From NCBI GenBank assembly GCA_030144725.1, contig JASKMD010000008.1:3437400-3501399 (forward strand): a DNA stretch of 64,000 nt. The letters run 5' to 3'. Position numbers and translations under genes: made by a program. The notes beneath the pieces were generated by a model, which was not told where the DNA came from, searched no databases, and saw only the letters and a list, made by a program, of their open reading frames with translations. Shown one piece after another: positions 32,128 through 42,787 of the stretch. The stretch's first letter is position 1. Every line of letters starts with the position of its first letter. Source of the DNA: Haematococcus lacustris (lineage: Eukaryota; Chlorophyta; Chlorophyceae; Chlamydomonadales; Haematococcaceae).

Positions 32128-32205
32128 CTACTCCGGTGTTCACCGGCGTGCATTAAGGGAGGAGCTACCGCCTGGGGCGCGGCCTGCTCCCACCGACCAG
32201 CAAGA
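32128..32205 (+). repeat. Second copy of the short dispersed repeat, preceded by (GAA)n
   Basis: GAAGAAGAAGAAGAAG at 32101-32127 followed by TGTTCACCGGCGTGCATTAA and GGGAGGAGCTACCGCCTGGG, matching 16546-16612. Confidence 0.6.
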
Positions 32206-32220
32206 GAAGAAGTGACCCCC

Positions 32221-34377
32221 CTACCCTCCCTCCCTCTTAGTAGCCCTGAGTCTGTAGCTTGTCTTTGCAATGGAGTGGGCTGTCTCCACCGCGTGTCTTG
32301 TTAACTTGTGTAACAGTTTGGTAGTGTTATCTTGTGAGACCCCCAAGTCCAGGAGGTGTTGCCGTGTGTGTGCTTCATACGTTATGCCACCTATGCCCAG
32401 GAGGATGGGTCTAATCTCCACCATGTGGCCTTCCTTGCGTATGGTTTGAGCTAGATGGGTGTGTTGGTTGAGTGCCTTGTCTAATTGATCCGTCCACCTT
32501 GAGTCCGAGCAGTATTTGATTTCTATAATAATGACCCGTTTAATGGCTTTACCACGTGTGCCCGTCTTCTTTGTTGGCATCACCATAAGAATGTCTGGTC
32601 TGGTGGTGTTTTTGGTTGCTGCTATCTGTAGTCCGAGTGCTCGTAGTGGTGTGTGTAGTGTGTCGTTAGGGAGGTCGAGGTCTTCTCTTGCGCCCTTCTC
32701 CCAGCTGCCGGTGTCCGCAAAGCTGATGTAACCGCCTAGGGTACCCTTGCTTATGGCTTTAGCGATGAGGCGGCCAGCCCCGTTATGCCTTTCTTGCACC
32801 ATCGGTAGTGTCTCGCTGCAGCCCGAGAGGAGGTGAGTGGCACTATCGGCTTCCCCGCAGAGTGGGCACCGGTCGTCGGTCGCCCGTTTCCAACGCATGG
32901 CCAGCTTTTGGTTGTAGAGCCCGCCGGTACGGTAGAGAAGGGCAGTTCGTTGCGCGGGTATGGAGATGTTCGTGTCGGTCATCACCCTTTCGCCGGCTCC
33001 TTTCGCCGCGGCTTTGGTGATCTCCTGGGACATCTGGTAGTAGATACTGTCTTGATTGGCGAGACCGAGGCTGTGCCTGCGGTGCATGTGTGCTCTCACG
33101 CTGTGGCGGCAATCCGGCAGTGGGGCAGGGGTGTTGCCATCGGCTTCGTTGTTGAGCCAGGTGTTGGTCTCTGTCCGTGTGGTCGGGCGGTAGGCCGGGG
33201 TGTTGGCCAGCTCTGGGTGTAACGCCGCGTGCTTGGCGAGGGCATCGGCGCCTTCGTTGCCGATAATTCCCGAGTGGGCCCGGACTTTGTAGAAGTGGAT
33301 CGTGACGGGGCTATCGATGATGAGGGTAGCGATAGCGGTCAGGATGTCGTTGTGCCTGTGTGTGATGAGCGACATCGGGTTAGCGAGGGCTCGGCGGATC
33401 TGGTAGATAGAGCAGAGGCTGTCGGTGGCGATGCGTTTGGCCCCCGCTGTGAGTGCCGCGTGTATCGCCGTGAGTTCCGCTTTGTTGATGGTGTTGCTTT
33501 CTGGGTCGTCCAGGGCGACGGTGATGAGGACGTTGGTCTCCGGGATATAAACCCCCGCCCCGACGCTCGCTGGGGCTGCCCCCGAGGTCTTAATGCAGCT
33601 GCCGTCCGTGTACGCGAGCGTGGCCCATTCGGTGATGGCCATCCGTGGCTGCGTCGTGGAATGGTGCGTGAGTTGTTGGTGGCCGCGCTGGTGCCCCGAG
33701 GTGGGGAGGTCCTTGTCCAACGGCAGGCGCATGTGTTGTTTGTGGCCGCTAGGGGGTGTGGCTGGCTGGCTTTGATTCGTTGGTCTGTTGCGGATTGGAT
33801 GTGTGTCCCGTTGTGGGTGGAGGGCAGTGGCAGTGCTAGCCAGCCATCCTTGGGGATTGCCTTTGGTGACAAGTTGTTGTCCCGCTGCATTCCAGATGAC
33901 GTAGATGTGGAGGTTGGCGTGCTTGCCTGGCTTGGAGCATCTGGTCTTGGTGGGGGGTATGCTAGCCAGGTGCTGACAGTATTCAGGGTAGCGCCGCAGG
34001 GTGTCAATGTGGTTAGGGTAGGAGATGCCCTTTTTCCCAGGGATCAGCATGATGGTTGCCATGGCCTCCTCCTGTGTAGCTGAGTGTATAGCATGGTTGA
34101 CGCATTTCAGTGCCACTGCATCGTCTGCCGGTACATTCCATGTGGATAAGCCAGTGTGGCGTACCAGTAGGCAGTTGTGGTGTGCCCCAAAGGCCGTGTC
34201 GTTGATGTCAGGGCTCCAATAGGTGGTGGTTTCTGGTCTAACTGTGAGTGGATCAGCCCATCTTTGGACGGTACTTGGAAAGCTGCGTGTGGCGTGAAGG
34301 GTGTTAAGGGCTTTGTCTTGTGCCCCTCTCATGGGGTGGTGGCTGCTCTGTGCGTCCTGTCTCCTTAGTAGGGCCAC
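32221..34377 (-). CDS. LINE-type ORF, 718 aa: RNase H, zinc knuckle, PD-(D/E)XK-like motif
   Basis: Single uninterrupted minus frame, ATG 34377 to TAG 32221. Residues about 1-175 (WSPDINDTAFGAHHNC, NHIDTLRRYPEYCQHLASIP, NLHIYVIWNAAG) resemble an uncharacterised module near retroelement ORFs in algae, perhaps methyltransferase-fold-like (weak). RNase H1 follows: LAYTDGSC (about 254), NKAELTAIHAAL, IATDSLCSIYQIRRAL and KVRAHSGIIGNEGADALAKH, all four acidic positions present. Next a CCHC knuckle CPLCGEADSATHLLSGC (about 503), then RPDILMV (about 593) and IIIEIKYCSD (about 620), spaced like the PD-ExK of restriction-like LINE endonucleases. Reverse transcriptase is absent, so this is a 5'-truncated element or a separate ORF. 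The intact frame suggests recent activity. The 5' side is interrupted by LTR family B. Confidence 0.75.
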   Translation of the reverse strand: MALLRRQDAQSSHHPMRGAQDKALNTLHATRSFPSTVQRWADPLTVRPETTTYWSPDINDTAFGAHHNCLLVRHTGLSTWNVPADDAVALKCVNHAIHSATQEEAMATIMLIPGKKGISYPNHIDTLRRYPEYCQHLASIPPTKTRCSKPGKHANLHIYVIWNAAGQQLVTKGNPQGWLASTATALHPQRDTHPIRNRPTNQSQPATPPSGHKQHMRLPLDKDLPTSGHQRGHQQLTHHSTTQPRMAITEWATLAYTDGSCIKTSGAAPASVGAGVYIPETNVLITVALDDPESNTINKAELTAIHAALTAGAKRIATDSLCSIYQIRRALANPMSLITHRHNDILTAIATLIIDSPVTIHFYKVRAHSGIIGNEGADALAKHAALHPELANTPAYRPTTRTETNTWLNNEADGNTPAPLPDCRHSVRAHMHRRHSLGLANQDSIYYQMSQEITKAAAKGAGERVMTDTNISIPAQRTALLYRTGGLYNQKLAMRWKRATDDRCPLCGEADSATHLLSGCSETLPMVQERHNGAGRLIAKAISKGTLGGYISFADTGSWEKGAREDLDLPNDTLHTPLRALGLQIAATKNTTRPDILMVMPTKKTGTRGKAIKRVIIIEIKYCSDSRWTDQLDKALNQHTHLAQTIRKEGHMVEIRPILLGIGGITYEAHTRQHLLDLGVSQDNTTKLLHKLTRHAVETAHSIAKTSYRLRATKREGG

Positions 34378-34381
34378 TACC

Positions 34382-34798
34382 TGTTACAGTCCTGCTTTGA
34401 ATCTAGAATGCGTGCATTTGAAATGCGCATGCAGATCCTTCCAGCCCTGCATGCGAGATCTGGGTTTGTCATGTCTTAATTTGTCATGACGGTTGTTAGT
34501 TGTTCTGGGCTTACTTAAGCCTGAGCGCTGCTTAGTGTCGGGGATTCAAGGACTTCAGGATTCAAAGACTTCTGGGGACTCTGGATTGGATGACTGGTTC
34601 AGTGACGTAGGAATGCGATGAGAACTGTTTTTACTGATGCCATCTTCTTGACGATGTAAGTACAAAGCACTGCCACGCTAGTCGGAAGCTGTCTACGAGT
34701 ACGTAGTCAGCCACAGCGGCAACATGTCTCTGGCGGCTGCAGCCGGAGTTTAGTTCGCAGCCAGCCATGCATCCTGACCGCGCAGCAGCACTGTAACA
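34382..34798 (+). repeat. LTR 1 of family B
   Basis: 417 bp with 8-bp terminal inverted repeat. Confidence 0.93.
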
Positions 34799-34939
34799 TT
34801 TGGTTTCCTCGCATCGATCATCGGCCTGTGCTCTTGCCTCACGCAACGCAGTAATCGAGCTTTTGAGGTACTTTTGGGCAGTACCTCCGGTGCAAGAACG
34901 CCGAAGGCTCAAGCTGACCCATGAACACCATCGCAACGT

Positions 34940-35190
34940 AAGCTTGCCCAGCTGATCTAACCGCTGACCTGCAGTGTTTGTACCTGCAGTGTTTCGAACG
35001 CCTACCCGCGAAAGCGGTGCCCACCTGCGCAAGCAGTGACTACCCGCGACAGCGGTGTTTACCTGCGTTAGCGGTGACTACCTGCGCAAGCAGTGCTTTA
35101 CCTGCTGCATGCAGTGCTACCTGCTCTTTGCAGTGAACTCTGGACTCCGTACCTCGCGGGACCTTAGTACCTCGCGGGACCAGCCCGACA
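34940..35190 (+). other. Mini-hairpin array in family B leader
   Basis: Seven or more consecutive stem-loops: CCGCGAAAGCGG, CTGCGCAAGCAG, CCGCGACAGCGG, CTGCGCAAGCAG again, CTGCTGCATGCAG, CTGCTCTTTGCAG, each preceded by AC and followed by TG. Repeated in the second internal copy at about 37391-37641. Confidence 0.7.
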
Positions 35191-36059
35191 GCTTTGCTTT
35201 ACTTCGCAGCCGAGTTGACATGCAGCTCACAGCGACGCACACCACCATCAACCCCACCACCACCCTCACGATACGTTGACATTGTAAAGCCAGCCATGTT
35301 TCATTGGTTGTGTCTCAGCTTCTACCAGTCCATTAGGGCACACAGTCGGGCCAAAGCACCAAGCACGGTGCCATCAAAGCCATCAGCACGGTTACAAACC
35401 ATCACAGTTCACTGGCTCAGCCTTCTCCTCCCCCTAACCCACCATCATGGCACCAATCCTTCTCACAACAACAGAACCTCAAATGACGCAACCACACGGC
35501 TGTTACACAACACAACACAAGCACAGAGCACAACCACTGGCTGCAAGACACCCTCCACCTCAACCATCAGCATGTACAACATAGTGACACGCTGTACCAC
35601 AAAAATAGTGTGACCTGAGAGCACATACCACAGCCAGCTGTAGAGCTGTGAGCACATCCCTATGCTCACATGACGCTGACGCCACCTGACCCACTGACGC
35701 CAACTGACACCAGCCGCTGAGCTGTGCGCATACACAAGACACGTACTCCAGCTACCCACAATCCACACCAAGGACAACCTGCAGCAACAGGTCTCAGCTC
35801 AGCAGCCAGCCACAGCTCTCAAGCCGCTAGCGGCACAGCTAGTGCACACTCTGGCAACCCAGGCAACACCTAGGGAAGCACACAACGGCACATAGCAGGG
35901 CAGACGCACCTGCCTGGACGGCCACACACATTGGGTGCACAGGCTTCAGCCTCTGCATAGCAACAACCACAGCACAATCCGCAGTTGCACAACGAGATAA
36001 CGAGAAGATAAGAACAAGCAATCACACACACAGAGGAGGGCGCGACGACCGCCAACGAA

Positions 36060-36325
36060 AACACACGCAGAGGGCGCGTCAAACGTCCTGGGCAATGAGA
36101 TCCCGAACAAATACAACACAACGCAGGGGAAAGAAAACCCGAACACACACACGCAGAGGGCGCGTCAAACGTCCTGGGCAATGAGATCCCGAACAAATAC
36201 AACACAACGCAGGGGAAAGAAAACCCGAACACACACAGCAAGGGGCGCGTCTAACGTCCTGGGCAATGAGATCCCGAACAAATACAACACAACGCAGGGG
36301 AAAGAAAACCCGAACACACACAAAC
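36060..36325 (+). repeat. About 85-bp tandem repeat, 3 units plus
   Basis: Units carry GGGCGCGTCAAACGTCCTGG, CAATGAGATCCCGAACAAAT and CAGGGGAAAGAAAACCCGAA. Inside LTR family B. Confidence 0.9.
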
Positions 36326-36832
36326 ACGAAGGAGTAACTCTCCACACGCAGATGTACAGTACCAGCGCCACCGAGCGGATGCACTGGCTGGCAAGAAGGC
36401 CGGTTCACGTCGGAAACACCGCATGCGTCGCACAATGGTGTCTACCATGTGCACAACAGTTCGGTTCACCCAACTGTTCACGTTTACCACCACCTCTATC
36501 AATCACAACATCTACCAACTTCTCTTGCTACCACCTTCTCTTGCTTTCTTATGCATCACTCGGCTACTGATTTCACGTTTAATCATGTCATCACCACCAG
36601 CTCACGCCAGCTCTAGAGTGGAGAACAAGACAACATCGAGACACTTAGCTCGTTCTCTCTTGCACCTGGTGTGCATGTAGCGTGGTGCATGACTGCTTGT
36701 TTGCATGTAGCATGTGCATGTTTGCTTTTACCTGCCTGTCTGCTTTCAACTGCCTGCCTGCTTTGTGTTCGAATGACTGTTTCACCCAGACAATGCAAGC
36801 TCCGGGACGTAGCTTTTTGGAGTGGGGGAGAG

Positions 36833-37249
36833 TGTTACAGTCCTGCTTTGAATCTAGAATGCGTGCATTTGAAATGCGCATGCAGATCCTTCCAGCCCTG
36901 CATGCGAGATCTGGGTTTGTCATGTCTTAATTTGTCATGACGGTTGTTAGTTGTTCTGGGCTTACTTAAGCCTGAGCGCTGCTTAGTGTCGGGGATTCAA
37001 GGACTTCAGGATTCAAAGACTTCTGGGGACTCTGGATTGGATGACTGGTTCAGTGACGTAGGAATGCGATGAGAACTGTTTTTACTGATGCCATCTTCTT
37101 GACGATGTAAGTACAAAGCACTGCCACGCTAGTCGGAAGCTGTCTACGAGTACGTAGTCAGCCACAGCGGCAACATGTCTCTGGCGGCTGCAGCCGGAGT
37201 TTAGTTCGCAGCCAGCCATGCATCCTGACCGCGCAGCAGCACTGTAACA
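36833..37249 (+). repeat. LTR 2 of family B
   Basis: 417 bp copy of 34382-34798. It is followed not by host DNA but by a second internal region. Confidence 0.93.
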
Positions 37250-38387
37250 TTTGGTTTCCTCGCATCGATCATCGGCCTGTGCTCTTGCCTCACGCAACGC
37301 AGTAATCGAGCTTTTGAGGTACTTTTGGGCAGTACCTCCGGTGCAAGAACGCCGAAGGCTCAAGCTGACCCATGAACACCATCGCAACGTAAGCTTGCCC
37401 AGCTGATCTAACCGCTGACCTGCAGTGTTTGTACCTGCAGTGTTTCGAACGCCTACCCGCGAAAGCGGTGCCCACCTGCGCAAGCAGTGACTACCCGCGA
37501 CAGCGGTGTTTACCTGCGTTAGCGGTGACTACCTGCGCAAGCAGTGCTTTACCTGCTGCATGCAGTGCTACCTGCTCTTTGCAGTGAACTCTGGACTCCG
37601 TACCTCGCGGGACCTTAGTACCTCGCGGGACCAGCCCGACAGCTTTGCTTTACTTCGCAGCCGAGTTGACATGCAGCTCACAGCGACGCACACCACCATC
37701 AACCCCACCACCACCCTCACGATACGTTGACATTGTAAAGCCAGCCATGTTTCATTGGTTGTGTCTCAGCTTCTACCAGTCCATTAGGGCACACAGTCGG
37801 GCCAAAGCACCAAGCACGGTGCCATCAAAGCCATCAGCACGGTTACAAACCATCACAGTTCACTGGCTCAGCCTTCTCCTCCCCCTAACCCACCATCATG
37901 GCACCAATCCTTCTCACAACAACAGAACCTCAAATGACGCAACCACACGGCTGTTACACAACACAACACAAGCACAGAGCACAACCACTGGCTGCAAGAC
38001 ACCCTCCACCTCAACCATCAGCATGTACAACATAGTGACACGCTGTACCACAAAAATAGTGTGACCTGAGAGCACATACCACAGCCAGCTGTAGAGCTGT
38101 GAGCACATCCCTATGCTCACATGACGCTGACGCCACCTGACCCACTGACGCCAACTGACACCAGCCGCTGAGCTGTGCGCATACACAAGACACGTACTCC
38201 AGCTACCCACAATCCACACCAAGGACAACCTGCAGCAACAGGTCAGCACATCATTGGCATGGCAAGCAGAGCTAGACCAGCTCAGCAGCTAGCCACAGCT
38301 CTCAAGCCGCTAGCGGCACAGCTAGTGCACACTCTGGCAACCCAGGCAACACCTAGGGAAGCACACAACGGCACATAGCAGGGCAGT
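37250..38387 (+). mobile_element. Second, truncated internal region of LTR family B
   Basis: Repeats 34799-35904 but carries about 34 extra bases (AGCACATCATTGGCATGGCA...) at about 38245, so it is not an exact assembly duplicate. It stops at CAGGGCAG and joins LINE sequence. No third LTR. Confidence 0.88.
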
Positions 38388-38753
38388 AGGGTAGGAGATG
38401 CCCTTTTTCCCAGGGATCAGCATGATGGTTGCCATGGCCTCCTCCTGTGTAGCTGAGTGTATAGCATGGTTGACGCATTTCAGTGCCACTGCATCGTCTG
38501 CCGGTACATTCCATGTGGATAAGCCAGTGTGGCGTACCAGTAGGCAGTTGTGGTGTGCCCCAAAGGCCGTGTCGTTGATGTCAGGGCTCCAATAGGTGGT
38601 GGTTTCTGGTCTAACTGTGAGTGGATCAGCCCATCTTTGGACGGTACTTGGAAAGCTGCGTGTGGCGTGAAGGGTGTTAAGGGCTTTGTCTTGTGCCCCT
38701 CTCATGGGGTGGTGGCTGCTCTGTGCGTCCTGTCTCCTTAGTAGGGCCACTAC
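38388..38753 (-). pseudogene. Duplicated 5' piece of the LINE ORF
   Basis: About 365 bp equal to 34012-34377 (same N-terminal residues MALLRRQDAQSS to PGKKGISYP). It ends in CCACTACC, the LTR B insertion site, then continues into TCTGTGGCC. Confidence 0.9.
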
Positions 38754-39140
38754 CTCTGTGGCCAGGTTGCGTCACTCGTGGAAAAGATCGCATTATAAGT
38801 GCCACCTAAGGGTGCTTTTTTTTCTGATGGAAGTCTTCTGTTTCTCATAGGCAAGCCAACGCACTTAAAAAAAAAAATCAACTCCAAGTGGCTGGCGAGA
38901 TTCGATCGTTGGCCTGTCGTGCTGTTCTGCGAGGTAACCAGTACTGGTTGTGGTCCAGTACTGGTCGCTAAGCAGTACTGGACCTCAACCAGTACTGGTT
39001 GTCGTCCAGTACCGTATTTCAGCTTTGGTAGGGTTAGAACATGGAGATTTCAAAGTTCCCGCGCATCCCCATGTAATACTTGCATCGCTGGTCTTAGCGC
39101 TTCGCTGTAAGCTCCCCACCGGCTGCCTACGTCCGATGTG
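38754..39140. other. Unassigned flank with a small CCAGTACTGG cluster
   Basis: Contains A11 at about 38869 and four CCAGTACTGG-like words at 38938-39010. No gene. Confidence 0.5.
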
Positions 39141-39465
39141 CGATGTGCGATGTCCGGTCGATGTGCGCTAAAATGTGCGCTTGTAATTGGTTAACATCTC
39201 TCCATACTGCCAAGTCTTTCTGATGTGCGATGTCTAGTCGATGTGCGCTACAATGTGCGCTTGCGATGGGTTAACATCTCTCCATACTGCCAAGTCTTTC
39301 TGATGTGCGATGTCTAGTCGATGTGCGCTACAATGTGCGCTTGCGATGGGTTAACAACTCTCCATACTGCCAAGTCTTTCTGATGTGCGATGTCCAGTCG
39401 ATGTGCGCTACAATGTGCGCTTGCAATGGGTTAACAACTCTCCATACTGCCAAGTCCTATTGATG
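39141..39465. repeat. 80-bp tandem repeat, 4 units
   Basis: Units begin GATGTGCGATGTC(C/T)(G/A)GTCG and end CCATACTGCCAAGTC(T/C); successive units start 80 bp apart. Confidence 0.93.
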
Positions 39466-39579
39466 AAGCGCATAATGCTTACAATAAAGTGGATGATAGC
39501 TGAAGGGTTAGGGCTGAGGCTTGAGCTCAGGGCTGGAGCCTAGGTTAGGTACAGTATAGGCACCGATTACAACAAGAGG

Positions 39580-39893
39580 ACAACACGCTATAACACACTA
39601 CATGTGCTATCACTCACTGCAATGTCGTTGCGTGTACTATGTACATGTGTTTGTTATCACTACCACTAACATTACATAGTACACTGCTTCGCTGTGTAGC
39701 ATCAACCAAGACACTCCATCCGTCCTTTATCTCATTCCCTTACAATGTAAGGCGACCTCAATGTAAAGAAGGTAGTCGTCCAAGCTCCAGCCCCTGCACA
39801 GTGACAGAGAGACATTTTACATACAATGCTCTACTATACCCAATAAATGCAATGCATGACACACATTACTGTAAGGCATCCAACACTGGGATG
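39580..39893 (-). repeat. Left inverted arm, matching 62392-62705
   Basis: Reverse complement carries GGTTACATCCCAGTG, CAGTAATGTGTGTCATGCAT, AGTAGAGCATTGTATGTAA, GGGGCTGGAGC(T/G)TGGACGA and GTTGTCCTC, in the same order as at the right arm. Confidence 0.8.
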
Positions 39894-39895
39894 TA

Positions 39896-40452
39896 ACCAG
39901 CAATGGCTGTGACCAGTGCTGGCTGGCTAAGACCAGTACTGGCTGGCTGTGACCAGTACTGGCTGGCTGTGACCAGTACTGGCTGGCTGGCTGTGACCAG
40001 TACCGGCTGACTGGCTGTGACCAGTACTGGCTGGCTGTGACCAGTACTGGCTGGGTGTGACCAGTACTGGCTGGTGTGACCAGTACTGGCTGGCTGTGAC
40101 CAGTACTGGCTGGCTGTGACCAGTACTGGCTGGCTGTCACCAGTACTGGCTGGCTGTGACCAGTACTGGCTGGCTGGCTGTGACCAGTACTGGCTGGGTG
40201 TGACCAGTACTGGTTGGCTGTGACCAGTACTGGCTGGTGTGACCAGTACTGGCTGGCTGTGACCAGTACTGGCTGGCTGTGACCAGTACTGGCTGGCTGT
40301 GACCAGTACTGGCTGGCTGTGACCAGTACTGGCTGGCTGTGACCAGTACTGGTTGGCTGTGACCAGTACTGGCTGGCTGGCTGTGATTAGTACTGGCTGG
40401 CTGTGACCAGTACTGGCTGGGTGTGACCAGTACTGGCTGGCTGTGACCAGCA
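39896..40452. repeat. CCAGTACTGG palindrome array 1
   Basis: About 28 units, mostly 20 bp (CCAGTACTGGCTGGCTGTGA) with 16-24-bp variants. Each unit centres on a perfect 10-bp palindrome. Confidence 0.95.
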
Positions 40453-40760
40453 CTCGTGCAAATTAAGGCCTGGCTGGCTTGAAAAACCTGAGAGTTGAGG
40501 TCTGAAACTTGGTATGTAGGCTGCTGTGACCTAGAGGATGACAAGACTCTATTGGGCCAAAGTGTAATTCTCACTCGGTGTCGAGTTGCTGGGCCAGGTA
40601 TGGGGCTGAGACCCTGATTTTGGCTAAGGGAGTTGGCACCGTGTGACCAAAGTGACTTTTCATGAAATGTGAGTATAAGAGGTTGTAAAGGGTGGTTACA
40701 GCTGCCCAACCTAGTAGGTGGCATGCAAAACGTCCAAGCCAGTGATGAGCTATGGCCCGT
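40453..40760. other. Spacer between arrays; nothing recognised
   Basis: About 310 bp of non-repetitive sequence. Confidence 0.5.
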
Positions 40761-40959
40761 GTCATAGGACCCTGCACCGGGTCCTAGCGTCACCATGGCC
40801 CTAGGACCCTGTACAGGGTCCTGTGTACCTGATGAGTGTAGATATTTTAATCATTCCTTGCATCCCTGTGTGTAAGAACACTGTTAGGATTCCTACATAG
40901 CTTTTGGTTGGTCCTGTTGACCCCGTTTGGATGCTTTTGACTATGTGTGCCAGGACCCT

Positions 40960-42745
40960 GTACAGGGTCCTACGATGTGTGTCTTTCTCTACAGGGTTTT
41001 GGCACCACACCACAGGGTTCTTGCTCACAGGGTCCTGGTACCTCACCACAAGATCCTGGCACCACAGGGTCCTGGTACCTCACCACAGGGTTCTGCTGAA
41101 CACCTACAGGGTCCTGGCACCTCACCACAGGGTTCTGGCACCACAGGGTCCTGGCACCTCACCACAGGGTTCTGGCACCACAGGGTCCTGGTACCTCACC
41201 ACAGGGTCCTGCTGCACACCTACAGGGTCCTGGCCCACAGGGTCCTGGCACCTCACCACAGGGTTCTGGAACCACAGGGTCCTGGCTCCTCACCACAGGG
41301 TCCTGGCCCACAGGGTCCTGGTACTACACCACAGGGTCCTGATACCACAGGGTCCTGGCACCTCACCACAGGGTCCTGGCTCCTCACCACAGGGTCCTGC
41401 GACCCTCGTCTACAGGGTTCTGCCGCACGGCTACAGGGTCCTACGACGTTTGTTTACAGGGTTCTGCCGCACGCCTACAGGGTCCTGCGACGTTTGGCTA
41501 CAGGGTTCTGCCGCACGCCTACAGGGTCCTGCGTCGTATGTCTACAGGGTTCTGCCGCACGCCTACAGGGTCCTGCATTGTTGGCTACAGGGTCCTGCCG
41601 CACGCCTACAGGGTCCTGCGACGTTTGGCTACAGGGTTCTGCCGCACGCCTACAGGGTCCTGCGACGTTTTGCTACAGGGTTCTGCCGCACGCCTACAGG
41701 GTCCTGCGACGTTTGGCTACAGGGTTCTGCCGCACGCCTACAGGGTCCTGCGACGTTTGGCTACAGGGTTCTGCCGCACGCCTACAGGGTCCTGCGTCGT
41801 ATGTCTACAGGGTTCTGCCGCACGCCTACAGGGTCCTGCGACACACTACTACAGGGTTCTGCCGCACGCCTACAGGGTCCTGCGACACACGACTGCAGGG
41901 TTCTGCCGCACGCCTACAGGGTCCTGCGACACACTACTACAGGGTTCTGCCGCACGCCTACAGGGTCCTGTTACCCACGACTACAGGGTTCTGCCGCACG
42001 CCTACAGGGTCCTGCGACTCACTACTACAGGGTTCTGCCGCACGCCTACAGGGTCCTGCGACTCACTACTACAGGGTTCTGCCGCACGCCTACAGGGTCC
42101 TGCGACACACGACTACAGGGTTCTGCCGCACGCCTACAGGGTCCTGTTACCCACGACTACAGGGTTCTGCCGCACGCCTACAGGGTCCTGCGACTCACCA
42201 CTACAGGGTTCTGCCGCACGCCTACAGGGTCCTGCGACATTTGTTTACAGGGTTCTGCCGCACGCCTACAGGGTCCTGCGACTCACTACTACAGGGTTCT
42301 GCCGCACGCCTACAGGGTCCTGCGACTCATTACTACAGAGTTCTGCCGCACGCCTACAGGGTCCTGCGACTCACTACTACAGGGTTCTGCCGCACGCCTA
42401 CAGGGTCCTGCGACACACGACTACAGGGTTCTGCCGCACGCCTACAGGGTCCTGTTACCCACGACTACAGGGTTCTGCCGCACGCCTACAGGGTCCTGCG
42501 ACTCACCACTACAGGGTTCTGCCGCACGCCTACAGGGTCCTATGACACAATTCTGCAGGGTTCTGCCTTACGCTTACAGGGTCCTGCGACATTTGCTTAC
42601 AGGGTCTTGCCGCACGGCTACAGGGTCCTTGCCCACAGGGTTCAGGCACCACACCACAGGGTTCTGGCACCACAGGGTCCTGGTCCCTCACCACAGGGTC
42701 CTGGCACCACAGGGTCCTGGTACCTCACCACAGGGTCCTCTGCTG
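40960..42745 (+). repeat. CAGGGTCCTG array, left, about 80 half-units
   Basis: Inner part has about 44-bp units: CTACAGGGTTCTGCCGCACG alternating with CCTACAGGGTCCTGCGAC. Outer and inner edges use CACCACAGGGTCCTGGCACC units. Long TGSCRTPTGSC frames are spurious. Confidence 0.95.
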
Positions 42746-42787
42746 TAGCTCAACCCCAGCCCATGCTGTCCATGCATCGTCAACCGT

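Larger units (their letters stand above)
29016..32304 (+). pseudogene. hAT-family transposase gene, decayed
   Basis: Starts at CAGGGCTGTGAC, a hAT-like terminus, directly abutting the MITE arm. The candidate first ATG is at 29126. Seen in order: a BED-type zinc finger (WYQRHFGANG, CKFCSF, NHLGAHLL), RLLLEWLLHDGMPLTIVESG and ALKHDWTPPSRYLV, FVAMSVDGWSKDMGS (first catalytic Asp), VCALVTDTPSTHKALWRLVE and GVPCQMHVQDLYLKG, LVIKHCEVVRDIIKYYTLSS, ALCSAVTDASFLRPG, and in a shifted frame VVHLQIDLQSDNANIADAYY. A TAA interrupts before GVITAVVERV, a TAG follows SSCLA, and a frameshift lies near 31660, so it is not functional. Introns hold repeats (30150-30295, 30428-30475, 30672-31106). The right terminus was not found. 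Confidence 0.8.
34382..37249 (+). mobile_element. LTR retrotransposon family B, non-autonomous
   Basis: LTRs 34382-34798 and 36833-37249 (417 bp each, no difference noticed; TGTTACAG...CTGTAACA). The interior (2034 bp) has no pol. It begins TTTGGTTTCCTCG and ends with a CTCCGGGACGTAGC-type segment and GGAGTGGGGGAGAG, nearly as in family A, so the two families are related and probably share replication machinery. Inserted beside CCACTACC in the LINE. Confidence 0.92.

Noticed and set aside
40960..42745. CRISPR-like look of regular repeats with variable spacers
   Set aside because: Spacers are near-identical variants, units are about 22 and 44 bp, the genome is eukaryotic and no cas genes occur. 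It is a satellite.
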